Shown one piece after another: positions 13,001 through 28,000 of a stretch of DNA of 64,000 bases. Within the stretch, counting starts at the first letter, position 1. Each line of letters begins with the position of its first letter. Below the pieces are notes generated by a model, which worked only from the letters and a program-made list of their open reading frames with translations, was not told the DNA's origin and did not search any database. Source of the DNA: Symbiodinium natans (lineage: Eukaryota > Sar > Dinophyceae > Suessiales > Symbiodiniaceae); contig CAJNDS010002235.1 of the NCBI GenBank assembly GCA_905221605.1, forward strand, positions 1,229,375 through 1,293,374. The letters run 5' to 3'. The position numbers and the translations under genes are program-made.

Positions 13001-16000
13001 CAATACTGAATTAGGTGGAGAGTGGAGGTTTAGACTTCACCTACGACAATACCGATGTCCACGTATGCCCAGCACACTCAAGCGAGACCATTTTTAGTAT
13101 AGGCCTTAGAGGCCCTCAACCCTAAGCCGTCATCCCTGCAAGATCGTTGCTTGAAGGCTTTCGGAGTGCAGACCTTGAGGTTGCAGGGTTGAAAGCCTAT
13201 AGGGACCGGGATTGAGAGGCCTTCTTGGCGCTTAAGGTGTTAGGGTTTAGGGTGTGTGTATATGGTATGCTTGGTTTTGGGGTGAGATCCTCGGGTCCGG
13301 GTCTATAGTTAGTAAGTAGGCTCATGAAGGGACGGGGATGACAATCTACTGTGGCCTTCTCGCAAGGTACCTGACCCCGGACTCCAAATGCAGCTCGGGC
13401 ATGCACAGCTTAAGCACGTTGCAGCTGAAAAATCCATTTGGGGGGTTTCCGAAATTAGGGGGAACCTCTTTTCTACCCAAAATAGAATAGAACCCCCCTT
13501 AAAGGACCCCCAAAAGGGTGCCCCTATTTTCGGAAACCTCCATTTCAGGTTTACAGGTTTTAGGTTTCCTGCATCCATCCCCTGTAGACCCCAAACCCTA
13601 CAAAAATCGTAGGGTTTAGGGTTTCGGGTTTCGGGTTTAGGGTTTAGGGTGTAGGGTAGAGGGTTTAGGGCTTAGGGCTTGGGGTTTAGGGTTTAGGGTT
13701 TAGGGGACAGGTAACGGGCTTCAGAGATTGGGTGTCGCGTCTTTGTCAGAAGGCTTCAGTTTCTGGCTGCTTGAAAACCCCGCATGTTCCCGCGGCTGCG
13801 GGAATCCAATTTCGAGAATGCCAGCGCTTGGGGCGTCAGACTTAGACCACCTAGAAGAGGCCGGGAAACAAAATACATCCTGAACATTGATGATACTTAA
13901 TGATAATTATAACTATACTTAGTTGGGATAGAAGCACTTGGGTTATTAAGTGGGAACACACAACACATCCTTGGAGGCGTCCAGGTTTTTTTTTTTAGTG
14001 CTTTTTTTCTGTTTGTTTTGTGTTTTTCATGGGTTAGGGTAGGGTTTAGGGTTTAGGGTTTAGGGTTTAGGGTTTAGGGTTTAGGGTTTAGGTTTAGGGT
14101 TTCGGGTTTAGGGTTTATAGGGTTTAGGGTTTCGGGTTTAGGGTTTAGGGTGTAGGGTTTAGGGCTTAGGGCTTAGGGCTTGGGGTTTAGGGTTTAGGGT
14201 TTAGGGTTTAGGGCTTAGGGCTTAGGGTTTAGGGTTTAGGGCTTAGGGCTTAGGGTTTAGGGTTTAGGGTTTAAGTTCTCACCTAAAACCGTACAAAGCA
14301 CGAAAAACAACCAATAAAAACACGAAAAAAGAACCATCAGCCGATAGAGGTTCATGGTACTTATTGCCCAACAACTGCACTCATAGCCCACTCATAAGCC
14401 CCTTAAGTGCCCTAATGTGGTTATAACCCCCTAAACCCTGAAGCCTAAACCCTAAACCCTCAAGCCTGAAGCCTAAACCCTAAACCCTAAACCTGATATA
14501 TGGGTAGGGTTGAGGGTTTAGGGGTTAGCGGGCAACTCACTTGACAGCCGGCTGTAGGGAGCAATAAGCCCGAAACACATGCCCGAGTTAGGGTTTAGGG
14601 TTTATTTAGGTTTTAGGGTTATGGGGTTGAGGGTTTGGTGTTTGGGGTTTAGGGTTTAGGGTAGCGGGCCACAGCTGCCCGTGCACATTTGTCAATTCTT
14701 TGTTATCTCAGTCTACACGAGGAATCCGGTGATGTCGAGTCTCACCCTATAGACCTTCGACCCGGATGTGGCTTACCAAGGTTTTGGGAAATAACCCTAA
14801 ACCCTAAACCCTAAACCCTAAACCCTAAACCCTATAAACCCTAAACCGGATGGGGCTTACCAAGGTTTTGGGAACTTAGGGGGTGGAGCTCCAGGGTCTG
14901 TGAGGCATATCTCCTAGGGTTTAGGGTTTAGGGTTTAGGGTTTGGGGTTTGGGGTTTAGGGTTTAGGGTTTAGGGTTTAGGCCTTTCAGCCGATGAGAGG
15001 CTTGAGTATTTAGTCGACAGTTGCGAAGAAGGCGTAGGATTTTCAGGGTCGGAGTGAGACCCTGCCTACCCTAAACCCTAAACCCTTTAAACCCTAAACC
15101 CTAAAACCTAAACCCTAAACCCTAAACCCTAAACCCAAGGCAACTACGAGTGCCCACCCGGCTACTACGAGCACGGCACGGAAGAGGTCGGGGGCACTTG
15201 CAAGCCGGGGGCCCAGACGCGACAGAGAGGCGGCCGACACCATGCTCCAGCTTTCAGTCTGAGAGGCCTAAACGCTAAACCCTAACTTCTAAACCCTAAA
15301 CCCCAAACCCTAACCTCTAAACCCTTACCTCCAAACCCTAAACCCTGAACCCCAAACCCTAAACCCTCGTAATACCACAAACCTGAAATCAAGGCAAGGG
15401 CAGGTGAAGGACGCTATCTTAAGATTGGCTCTCGCTGTTCGTTTGCTTAATCTCTCATTAATATGCCATTTTGCACTAGACCAACAGTCGTGTAAACACT
15501 TCAGGCACTTGTCCCCAAATGCGGAAAATCCCACAAGGGGCCCTTAAGCCCCTTGAAGTCCGAATCCATGTTGAAAAGCGACAAGCAGCGCCATGTGGAT
15601 TGAAAGAAGTCTGACGGCTGCGTAACCCTAAACCCTAAACCCTAAACCCCAAGCCCTAAACCCATGTTTTCATGTTTGTTCTTCTCAGGCTTTGCTCCGA
15701 CAACTGTGTCGAGTGCACTGGCGCCTTGGTGCTCAGCCCTCAGTTGCTGAATCGCAGCTTTCCTGTTGTGAAGAAGCGTTTAGGGTTTGGGGTTTAGGCT
15801 TTAGGGTTTCTATAGCTGTTCAGGCCGTAGAGCCTTCCACGGTCATTCGCCGCAGTTTTGCTGTGCGCGTTCGTGCACCGCTCACATGCATCAGACGTGA
15901 GGATTGCCTCACTGCCACCTGTGCCGTTAGGTGTGAAGTCTGCAAGAACAACTACTTCCTCGACCCTACAAGCAGCACATGCAAGACTGCATGCCGGGCC

Positions 16001-19000
16001 CTTGCCAGTACTGTCTTTTGGAGTTTGCTTTCTGCCATTTGTGTTTTTCTTTCCCTCCGATCAGAATTTGAAGTTCCGGCAAAGCGCCCAAGGCCCCGCT
16101 GGCTGGTATCAGAACATCCCAGACGAGTCCGTTGAGACGGGTCGCCCCTCGGTAGAGCAGTTTTGACACTTACAGCAGTCGTCAATCTAGAAAGGCCAGG
16201 TCAACAGGTCAACGTGTGTTTGCTTCATTCCGATGGATGGGTCGTTGTGGCCAGTGTTCGGGCTAGAGGTTTTGTTCATGCACACCGTAGGCATGTGCGC
16301 ATGACAAGCTGTCGGCCTTCCCGGCATTCACCCGAGTGCGGCTAACCGTGTCCATCAAATAGGACCGAGTATTCACATAGGTACTCGTATGTGGGTATAA
16401 GCCTTAAGCAACCCCAAACGGCACAGCACAATTATGTAACCCCAAACCCCACGGGAGATCCCACGGGCCTGGAGTCGCAGCCCTGGAAGACCCAGGAACG
16501 TGCGAGCAATGCCCTGCTCCCTGCAACAAGTGCAACACGGCCTCCGAGTGAACCTTGGGCTGCATGATGCTGGTGCAGGGTGAAGGGTTTAGGGTTCAAG
16601 ATCCCCAGGGCAGGTACCCGCAACAATGTACCCCCGATCCTTTTGGAGCTGAACAGATTGTTGCTTTGTATTTCTCGTGGTTGTGGAACATGATGGACAT
16701 GTTGCATACGAAGGCAGCAGCTTAGGTTTGACAGTTTACGGCTCACTGCCCACTCTTTGGCATTTGGTTCGGGTTCAGGGTTACGCCTCGGCTGAATGAA
16801 GCGAACTTCGTGTGAACACTTCCTTGCAAGCAGATGCCGACCGGGCGGTTTTCAGGCTGTTGCTTTATAGCTTTGCAATAACCCTAAACCCTAAACCCTA
16901 AACCCTAAACCCTTGCAACCTGGTGGGCTCGAGCTGCAGGCGTCTGGGGTCGAGGGCACAGTCGAGACCAGTCCTACGTAGCAGGGTTCCGCGGTATGAA
17001 ACTGAAGGTTGGCATGCATGAGCCTGCAAGCAATCCACTCAACAAGTTGAAGTCCTGCCTACAATAGTTCAATTGGGGTCGGAATAATTACGAATGGCTT
17101 ACCCTTATGGTCCCTTTATAAATATGCTATAGCAACTCCCAAAACCCTATTCTAACTCTTAAGCCCCCTATACTACCTTCCCTCACCTCCCCGAAGAGCT
17201 GTCTCAAACCCGCGAGCATCTAGCTCTGACTTTTTTGTCAATAGAGTTTAGGGTTTATGGTTTAGGGTTTAGCGTTTCGGGGTATGAACTTTCATTGAAC
17301 CCAGACCCACCCAAGCTTAAGAGTGACTCGAACCCATGCAGCGGGACATCAATTGAGGCACCGAATGCAAGGACTCGGCCTTTCTGACGCCCTTCGGCAC
17401 ATGCGACCGGCCCTCAGATTCCTAAGGAGGATTAGGGTTTAGGGTTTAGGGTTTAGGGTTTAGGGTTTAGGGTTTAGGGTTTAGGGTTTAGGGTTTAGGG
17501 TTTAGGGAGGTTTGGTGGGCTTGCCTTCTTCACGAAAGCAAAGCTTCACATCTATCCTAGGACCCGGAGTAGGCCCTTATTTCCTCTTTTTAGGGTGGGG
17601 GGTTCCCTTGTAATTCCCTTAAAACCCAAACAGGTACCTTGTTTGTTCCTAGGTTACTCCGGGGTCTAGTATCGCGAATTCGCGCACTGCCCAGGAATAC
17701 ACGTGCCCACCTGGCCTCTACCCTTTCGGCATCGGGGAGATCAACATCACCTGCTCCTGGGTCTTGCAGTGATCCTTTGTGAGTTTAGGGTTTAGGGTTC
17801 AGGGTTTAGGGTTTAGGGTTCTTTTGCGCGACTACCTGGGTCATTGTTGAAAACCATTTTACATTTCGATGAATACTTAAACCCAATAAGGAACAATATT
17901 GATGTTGTTTCAAAGTCCCCCAACAAAGGCGCAGATACAGCAATCTACGTGAAGCATAGTGAAACCACATGAGGAGAAGTATCCAAAGGTCTCACAAGGA
18001 GCAGCATGACTTCAGGTTCAGGTTCGCCTCAAGTGGATCTGGAGTGACATGTTTGGGATACCTTGAAAACCCTATAAATTTTAAGGTCTAGGGTTTAGAG
18101 TTTAGGGCTTAGCGGTGAATGTATATAAGGTTCCTTGTTAAAATTGGTGAGTGTATATATAGAAAAAATTGCCGGGCCCTTACACACTTGCCCCTAAACC
18201 CTCAACCCTAAACCCTAAACCCTAAACTCTAAACCGTAAAATCCTCATGTCGACAACCTCAAGGCCAACCGTGCTCTCCCAACTGCGACACATGCGACAC
18301 CTACGAGGTTTGCCCTGGCCTCGGGACAGGGTTTAGGGTTTAGGGTTTAGGGTTTAGGGCTTAGGGCTTAGGGTTTAGGGTTTAGGGTTTGGGGTTTAGG
18401 GTTTAGGGTTTAGGGTTTAGCGATTAGGCTTTAGGGTTTAGGGTTTAGGGTTCAGGGTTTAGGGTTTAGGGTTTAGGGTGCAGTGCGGAGGCATCGCTGC
18501 AGAAGGTCTTGCTTGCAGGTGATTAAGGCTTGAGGAGGTACGAATGATCGACTCATGGGTTTGATTGTGCCTAAGCTGCCAGGTTTTGAGCCCTAACAGC
18601 GTCTGGTTGCAGTAAACCCTAAACCCTAAATCCTAAACCCTAAACCCTAAACCCTAAACCCTAAACCCTAAACCCCAAACCCTAAACCCTAAACCCTAAA
18701 CCCAACTGTAACCTTTTTCTCCCAACGCAGCCTTCTTGGGCCCAGGCACGGCTTGCAAGAATGACAAGTTCCTCAATCCAGACGGCGCGTGCAAAGGACT
18801 CAGGATGACGAGGTTTTGAAGGGTTTAGGGTTCATAGGGTTTAGGGTTTAGGGTTTAGGGTTTAGGGTTTACTGCAACCAGCTGGCGGGTCATGGGGCGA
18901 GGCTTGCATGCACGGGTTTGGGGCTTTGGGTTTAGGGTTTAGGGTTTAGGGTTTAGTATTGGTGGGGATTCTCTTTTTTTCTGGCCGATGTGGAGGGTTC

Positions 19001-22000
19001 TAGCAATGCACCATGAGCATATGGTCAGCTCTCTAAGTTATGGTCCCTTTTTGCGTACCTTTCAAGGGATGATGATGGGGCCCCCCTATTAGAATTCCTC
19101 TTGAGGACTGTTAGTATAACGGGGAACATCCCAACCCTAAACCTCAAGAGCCAGAGAGGATGCGCCCATGACCCGTTGTCTTTCGAGCACAGGCCCATGA
19201 GCCCAAACTGTTGAAGCTTATGCGGCCTTTGCTGCTGCCAAAAATAACTCTGGTTCGACAAAGGATCTTAGTACCTCCAGGCGGGCACTCCTGGCACGAT
19301 TGCAGACTGAAGCAGTGCTTTTAACCCTAGACCCACAAGTTTTGGTGAGACCATCCAGGGCAGATGGACACTGTGAGCCGCCGAGCTGAGCCAAGCGTTG
19401 AGTTCTGAAGGCATAGGTGGGTCGACACTTACGACACAAGGCTTGAAAAGGCCCAAATCACGCAGAACCTGCAATCTCGAAACTTGACCAAGCCCTGAAC
19501 CCCTTCACCCTAAACCCTACACCCCAAACCCTAAACCGTAAACCCTAAAACCCTACAACCCTAAACCCTAAACCCTACAACCCTAAACCCTAGACGCTAA
19601 CTCCAGGTCGGGACATCTGCCCAGATGGCTACTGGCAGCTCCCAGCGCCCGGCGGCGTGGGCAACTCCTGCCCACTCTGCGCCGGGCCCGGCCGGATAGG
19701 GTTTAGGGTTTAGGGTTTAGGGTTTAGGGTTTAGGGCTTAGGGCTTAGGGCTTAGGGCTTAGGGCTTAGGGCTTAGGGTGTATAGGGTTTAGGGCTTAGG
19801 GCTTAGGGCTTAGGGCTTAGGGTTTAGGGTTTAGGGTTTTTAGGGCTACCTAGAGGTTCATGGTACTTGTTAACCATGTCGAACTGTACTTATAACCCAC
19901 TTAGAAGCCCCGTAAGTGCCCTAATATGGTTATAAGTACAGCTATAGTGGGTGAATAAGTACCATGAACCTCCAGGTAGGGCTCTTCAGGAGGGCTGGCA
20001 GGGTTCAGGGGGGTTATGGGGTTGAGCTTGTCCTGGGCCGCTGTTGCATTTTAGGTTTTTGGTGTGCTTGTCCGGGGCTCTTAGGGTGGGGCAGGGTCGG
20101 GAGTGGAGTCTTGCTGCCGACGCCTCGGGCTTGGTTTTCGGGTTTAGGGTTTAGGGTTTACGGTTTACGGTTTAGGGTTTGGTACTTTGCGAGTCTACGG
20201 TGTCACAGTTCTGCAGCTAGGTTAGAGGAGTAGGTCATGGCTTTGCTCATGGGCTTTTGCATTGGGTTTGTGTTGACAATGGTTTGATTCATGCGCGAAA
20301 CTGTCAGGGAATGACAAGAGAGCATTGATGTCGGACCCCCCTTCGTCTTCTGAAGTGGTGAAAAATGGGGGGGTTGCGATATTAGGAATGCCTTATTGGG
20401 GGCCCTTATTATAAAAGGGTTCCTAGTAGTTGGGCTGTCTATATTCGGGGTCCCTTTATTATCGTAAACCCCCAAATAGCAGGCACGAGAATGCCCCCTC
20501 AGCCCTACTTGGCGGTTCATGGCTAGATACAAGTGGGGAATTCTAGCAGGAAAACTGTTCTTATGACTGCTTACTACCATGAGCAGCCAAAGGTTCAGAG
20601 AACTGCAGCCTCTGTACCAGCCCGACGGTGTGCCAGGACGGTGTTTCGGGTCATGGGCACAAAAACCTTCCGACTCCCCCAAGCCCAAAATCCTGCAACT
20701 CAGAATCCTAAACCCTGAGCCCTAAGCCCTAAGCCCTGAACCCTACACCCTAAACCCTAACCCCAAACCCTAAACCCGAAATCCGAATCGTACCAAATGG
20801 TTCGGCATCTGATCCTGTGTTAGGGCTGAGGGATTAAGGGCGAATTTTGGTTTCAGGTTTAGGGTTCAGGATTTTACAGTCTGGATTACCATCCTTGCTC
20901 CCTTCTTACCGGAAAAAGCATGTTCCCTCCCCAGGCTGTCAGGGAGTTGGGGCTTTCGGCGTGTGGGCGGTTTAGGGTTGAGGGTTTAGGGTTTTTTTTT
21001 GGTTGGGGTTCAGGGTGGTGGCTGCTGGCTTACGGTGACAGAGCTTCTGACTTGGGATACGCTTCTGGGCTGTAGAAGGCAGTTGTAGGAACTCCACAGG
21101 CTTCGAAAAAGGCCCAGGCTGGATAGCGTTGTGTTTCAGGCATGTGTTCGTTTCTTTGTTGATATGGGAGAGCCTCTCTACGCTTGAAGCGCCACTCGAT
21201 GAAAACCCACGCCCGGCCTGAAGCCCTACGCCTTAGACCCCTGAAGTCCTCAAGCCTTGAAGCTGCGAATGCCTACTCCCTGCATCTCTAAGCCCGAGCT
21301 CCTCAGTCCCGTCGCAACCGAGTGCCTCAAGGGTTTAAGGTTTAGGGTTTAGGGTATAGGGTTTAGGGTTTAGGGTTTAGGGTTCAGGGCTTAGGGTTTA
21401 GGGTTTAGGGTTTAGGGGGGCCCATGCCCAAAGCAGCGCAGATGTCCAGGAATGCCGGAACTCCACCTACCTGTCCCACTACAACTGGTGCGAGGACGAG
21501 TGCCAAGACGGCGCAGGGCTCAGATGCCCTAAACCCTAAACCCTAAACCCTAAACCCTAAACCCTAAGCCCTAAGCCCTAAACCCTAAACCCTAAACCCT
21601 AAACCCTAAACCCTCCTGTAGGCATTCAGAATCGTGGGAGAGCCACCTAAGCCCAAGTGACTGAGGGCCTTACCGGCTTCATGCTCGGGCCCTCAAGCCC
21701 GAAGCCCTAAACTCTTGAGGGTTTAGGGTTTAGGGATTAGGGTTTAAGGATTAGGGTTTAGGGTTTAGGGTTTAGGGATTATAGGGATTAGGGTTTAAGG
21801 ATTAGGGTTTAGGGTTTAGGGTTTACGGGTTAGGGTTTAGGGTTTAGGGTTTAGGGTAGAGGGAGACGTGGTAGCCCAGTGGTACCCTTTTACCCTTTTT
21901 TTTGGGGTGCAAGGTTCCCTCATGAAGTAGCCAACCCCCCCTAATCTCGGGTTGTGTTGGCTGGTCTTTTTTTTGATGCGCGCCGGCTGATGGGCCGGAA

Positions 22001-25000
22001 GGGCCCAAAGAAGGTTTCAGAGCGTCTCAAGCCTGGGTCTTTGGGGGTGCTTTAGGCTGTAGGGATTTGGGATTTGGGGACCCCAAGATATCCATCACGA
22101 GCGGCTTATATGTGGATTCGATACGGGGCTTGTAGAGCCGTGTAGTAAAGCTTAGGCTGCAGGGCCCAGGTAGTTTCCGGTGTTCAGCGTGACATCGCAG
22201 GGCTTGCAGTTTAAAACGTCTTTTGGTGTGAAACTGGCGTTTGGGCCGCGATGGTGGACAGACTCACAAGCGCAAGCCCTGAACTGCAAAGTCGATTTTG
22301 TCAGAGTCTCCACATGATTTTTCTTTGAAGCCCTAAAAGGCTGGAATGCTGAAGACACGTTAATGCAGATCCTCAAGGGCCTAGATCCAATCTAAAGGCA
22401 AGCCTCTGTTCGGGAGCGTAGGGCTTGGGACTTTGGAGGATCAGGGTCCCTAAGCCCTGAACCATGAACCCTAAACCCTAAACCCTAAACCCTAAACCCT
22501 AAACCCTAAACCCTAAACCCTAAACCCTAAACCCTAAACCGGGTGTACAGCTCCGGCTTGACCCTGACTTGAGTTGACGCGCGTTCTCCCTGTCTGCAGG
22601 CTACTTTGAGGAAGGCGTCAACGACTTGGGACGAGTCTGCAAGGCTCTTTGGGGGGCCATGGCGTGTAAAACTCTAAACCCTAAACCCTAAACCCTAAAC
22701 CCTAACCCCCTAGGACCTTAGGACCCTAAACTCCCCAGACTCAAAGCTCTGCAAAGCCCCAAACTGCACGCTCAGCGCGTGTTGGAACTTCCAGGGTGCT
22801 GTTGAGGTTGGTGCGAGCTGGTCTTTGAGCTCAATGAAGTCAGGGTTGTTTCAGAAGGTTAGGGTTTAGGGTTTAGGGTTTAGGGTTTAGGGTTTAGGGA
22901 TTAGGGTTTAGGACCTGTCTTCCCACAGTCGGGGCTTTTTTTACACTGGACGACGGGGGTCTGAACGCCTGGGTATCCAGCCCGCCTGTCGATTCATGAA
23001 CAAGAACAACTGCCTCTAGGGGGACCCTCATCTAGAAGCTTCTGAGCCCTCCGCTTTCTAAGCCCAGAACCAAAACCCTGAACCCTGCTTGGAGGGTTCA
23101 TGGTACTTCATAGCCCAATTACAACTGTACTGATTGCCCACTCACAAGCCCCCTAAGTTCCCTAATGTATGATTGCCAGATATACTTGTGTTAATTAGTA
23201 AGTGCCATGAACCTCCAAGTGGGGGGCTGATACAGAACCAGCCCCCTCAGCCAACTTGCTTAGGTGCTGAGTACGTAGCCTTCATACACGCCTGGGGTCT
23301 TGTCAGCCGCCTTGAAACCCGCAGGTGAACCTTCTTTTTCCGCAGGGAACTCAGGAATCCTAAGACGTGAGCCAACCAAAAAACCACACCCGAAAAACCC
23401 TGGCCTGGACCCCAAACCCTAGCCCGAAACCCTAAACCCTAAACCCTAAACCCTAAGCCCTAAGCCCTAAGCCCTAAGCCCTAAGCCCTAAGCCCTAAGC
23501 CCTGCAAACCTTTTCCGAGCCAGAAGTTGGCATCTGCAGGTTTGCCCTCCGACGTGCAACAAGTGCGAGGCAGAGGACCACTGCACGGAGTGCCTCCTGG
23601 CTCCACTTGGGGCTTTGGGGTTTAGGGTTTAGGGTTTCCGAACAAAAGGGTACCTATTTTGGGAGTGCCTCCTGGCTTTGCTTGAGAAAGGGTTTGGAGT
23701 TCAGGGGTTTGGGGTTAGAGGTTTCGAGTTTAGGGTTTGTGGCTTAGGGTTAGGGTTTAGGATTTGGGGTTTGGGGTTTATTGTTCTTGGGTTAGGGACT
23801 TCTTTTTGTTTTTTCATGGGGTTAGTGTGCTTGCGCATGCTGACTGCAGGTGAGGTTCGGACATTTTGCGTTTGCTAAACGTAGGGTAATAGGGTTTAGG
23901 GTTTAGGGTCTTGAGGGTTCTTCAATGAGCTCAAACCCTGTGATTTGCTTTGTGGCCATAAGCTCATTTCAAGCATGCGCAAGCCGCACGTGACGCCAAC
24001 TAAAAGTACAGGTGCCGTGCGCAAACTATTCCTCTTTTCGCCCGAGCCATGCAGCCCTCAACGCGTAAACCGCAAACCTCTAAGCTCAGCTACATCACCC
24101 TAAACCCTAAACCCTAAACCCTAAACCCTAAACCCTAAACCCTAAACCCTAAACCCTAAACCCTAAACCCTAAACCCTAAGCCCTAAGCCCTAAACCCTA
24201 AACCCTAAACCCTAAACCCTACATGAAACCTGAAAGTGTTGCCGAGGCAAGTACTCGACCTTCCTCACGCACTACCAGGCCTGCGAGACCACCTGTCCAC
24301 CAGGCCATGCGGGGTTTGAGTTTCGGCTTGGCGGTTTAGGGTTTAGGGTTTAGGGTTTAGGGTTTAGGGTTTAGGGTTTAGGGTTTAGGGTTTAGGGTTT
24401 AGGGTTTTAAGCGTGTGGAAACCCTACTTGGAGGTTCATGGGTACTTCTATCCCCGAATATAAGTCCACTTGCAATCTACTTAGAGGACTCCTATTAGAG
24501 GACTTAGGGGACTGAAGGGCCCCTATACTAACAGTCCTTAATAGGGATTATAGTACCCCCTGTTTGAAATTCCTATTAAGGACTGTGAGTATAACGGGTG
24601 AACATCCAAAGGTAGGACCTTGTGTGTGTTGATTGAGTTTCCCTTCCTGGGTCAAAGAGGAGCGTGTTGAGGAACATGGGTTTAGGGTTTAGGCTTTAGG
24701 GTTTGCGGGCTAACCCAGATCGCCCTTCGTGTGGAAGAAGGTAAATACCCGAGGCCCTATCCCCGTGAACCCTAATCCTTCAGCCCCGAAACTCCAAACC
24801 CTAGACCACACCCTAAACCCTACACCCTACACCCTAAACCCTAGACCCTAAACCCTAAACCCTAAACCCTAAACCCTAAACCCTAAACCCTAAACCCTAA
24901 ACCCGAACTCTAGGGTCCCTTACAAGGTTCCCTCCATTGGTTCCTTCCATGGGGTGTTCATCGAGTTGAGAACGCACGATGTAGGGGACGTTCCCCCTTA

Positions 25001-28000
25001 TATATCAACAGTCCTTTATGAAGGGTTTAGGGTTTAGGGTTTAGGGTTTAGGGTTTAGGGTTTAGGGTTTAGGGTTTAGGGTTTAAGTCCCAAACCGTAA
25101 GCCCCAAGCTGGAAAGCATTGAGAGCCTAAACCCTGCCAGGTTACTACCCGAACCGCACCCGCGCCGTGGGCGCGACCCTCGGAGCTCTGCGCAGCTTCG
25201 GGCTTACCTGTAGGTTGGTTTTGGGGAGATATTATATTCTTTTAAGGGTCCCAAAACATACATATGATTCAAAGGGTTTAAAGGCCAACCCAGTCACTAG
25301 GGCTTTAGGTTTTGATAACAGGAACATTTCTGCTCGAGGAGACCGTGCAGGAAGGGCTAGGAAGAGCGGTTGAAGAATGTCATCAGTACAAGCAAGGTTA
25401 CTTCTGACGAGGTCCAAGGAGGCTTGGGGATCCAATAACCCTAAGCCCTGGCCTTAACGGCTTTGCGGTTGAGGTTAACAGTGTTTTTTCTGCACTTGGC
25501 GCCATAGCAGAACCGTATTCTCAGCCGACACGATGCAACAACTGCGGTGTCGCTTCATTGCTTGGGGAAATGTCCGTGACTAGAATACTTGAGCTAGCAT
25601 GAAAACACAAACCTCCTTTGTAGGTATCAGAAGAGAGCACCTTAGAGGATTCGGATTCGGTGCTTAGGCATAATTCTACAAAGAAAACAAGTGCTGGGCG
25701 CTCTTGCAGTCAGCCCTCTACATTGAGCCCCTTCCAAGGTCAATGCTTGCAGTTCCGAACCCCTCTGCAAGAAGCCATGCCCCCGATCGCCCACCAAACC
25801 ATGGTTGTCCCAATATTACACCATTGATGCTTTAAGATATATGATATATATATATACACACACATTCTACCTTTTTATATGTACTGTATCACAGGCTCTG
25901 TTGTATCCCCGCACCCTCCAAGAGAGAGCGTCAGGCATACGGGTCCACCTGGGCAGGAAGCACAAAACCTCATGATCCCGCGAACCTTGAGTAGTTCTAA
26001 GTGGGGTTAGAAGTAGGGTAACTCTGCTTATATCTGGTTATAACCTTATCTAGGGTACTGGTACGACCCTGTTTTTAACCTTATTTAGGGTACCTATATC
26101 CTTATTTAGGGTACTTGTAATAGCCCTCCTTATAACTGCCCATGAACCTTCAAGTAGCCCTCAACCCTAAACCCTGAACCCTAAACCCTTATAACCCCAA
26201 GTTTGGGAACTCAATTCGGAGCTTCGAAGGTGGTGTTTGCGAGACCTGTCCCGACGAGTGCAGCCAGTGCAGCACGTCGTCGACCTGCAGCGAGTGTCGC
26301 AACGGCCTGGGGGCCCAGGAAGTGTGTAGCATGTTTAGGGTTTAGGGTTTAGGGTTTAGGGTTTAGGGTTTAGGGTTCAGGTGCTGGGGGGCCAAAGTGA
26401 TCCTCGGTGCTTGTTGGTTTGGGTTCAGGGTTTAGGGGTGGATTGCTGTGGGGAGCTCGTCTTGAGGACCCTCTTATGTGGATGTTTTGCTAGTACTCTA
26501 CTGGTACACCCAGTGGTGCCCTCACTCCAATATTATGGGGTGAAGATCCCGTATGAACCTAATAGCAAGCCACAAAACGCGCAGTACCCTTGTCTGGGGA
26601 ATCACATGCTCGGGCTTCTCATCGTTCATAGAAAAGGCGGGGCCTAAACGAGGCCCCTGGGAAACTTAGTGACTTATGCAGATTGACACCCAACTCACTG
26701 CTAGAACTTTTGGGAGGCACGGTCGCAATATGAACTCCGTAAACTGCAAACCGAAAGCCACTAAGCCTCTCTGAACTCATAGCATAGGGTTTCGAAATTG
26801 GCCGAATCTGAATTTCTGAGGGTAGTTACATGGTCTCTTTAGATTGTCCCTTACTTTTCTTACAGGGTTCTGAAGTTTGGGCCCTTGGGTTTTACAGGGT
26901 ATAAAAGCGGTATATAAAGGCCCATACTGAGAGGGACCATGTAACTACCCCCGAAAAAAGTACGAAACCTCGCACCCTTCGACCACAAACCCACAACTCA
27001 TGAGCAGTGCGGCCCAGGCCTCTACCTCACTCCCAGCGGCTGGTGCGAGGAGTGGATGCCTTGAAAGGGGCTTTGGCCAGTCGCTTTAGGGTTGAGAACA
27101 GTTGAGGGTTGGTTGGGGTCAGGGTTCCAAAGGGTCTAAGCATTTAACGGAAAAACGTCTGCAGTGCGTTTGATTTTTAGGTTTTGGGGTTGGGGGGGTT
27201 CCCACTTGCCTCTTTCTGTTTGGGCAGTTGGGGTGGGGGGGAGGGTCTCTTTTTGCGCCCTTCGGCAGCCAAGGTCGCAGACGCATCTTAAAGTCCACCG
27301 AGGGCTTGTCGTCCCAGGGAGTTTGCGGAGTCATTGCGGTTCGTTTCGGTTCACCCTAAACCCTAAACCCTAGACCCTACACCCTAAACCCTAAACCCTA
27401 AACCCTTGGGCTTCGTCAGGCTTTTGTTTAAAGGGTGTCGGCTTGTGAGGAGACCTGCCCCGAGGGGCACTACACTGTGGACGGCACGGGGGGTGTGGCT
27501 TGGCATGAGAAGAGGGAGAACCCTGAACCCTAAACCCTAAACCCCAAACCCTATACTCTAAACCCTAAACCCCTAAACCCCAAACCCTAAGCCCCAAACT
27601 CCAAGCACTAAACCCTAAACCCTAAGGCTTGGTTTACCCGAAGGCTCCAAGCTAGTTTCTCTTTGTGTTACTTTTAGGGGTGGTTATGGTATGCCCAGGG
27701 TTTTGGGATTAGGGTTTGCGGTCCATTTGTAGTGCTGTTTATCGAAATTTGGTTTCCGGAAAAACCCTCAACCCTAGACCCTTGATTACAAGGCTTGGGA
27801 CTGCAGGGCTTCAGGATTGATGGAGAGGAAGGGGTCCGACGCTGAGGGGTTTCGGGTTTCAGCTTTTAGGTGCTCCAGGCTTCTTTCTTGGCCTCAACAA
27901 ATGTCCAGGGGTTTAGGGTTGTAGTAAAGTCAGTAAATTAAAACCTTCCAGCCCGAAATCTGAACCCTGAACCTTGATCCCGCCCCCTCGTTCTGACGCA

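Noticed and set aside
13388-13612. 74-codon plus-strand ORF starting in exon 12
   Set aside because: It starts out of frame with exon 12 and shows no motif; exon 12 is better read in the YLTPDSKC frame.
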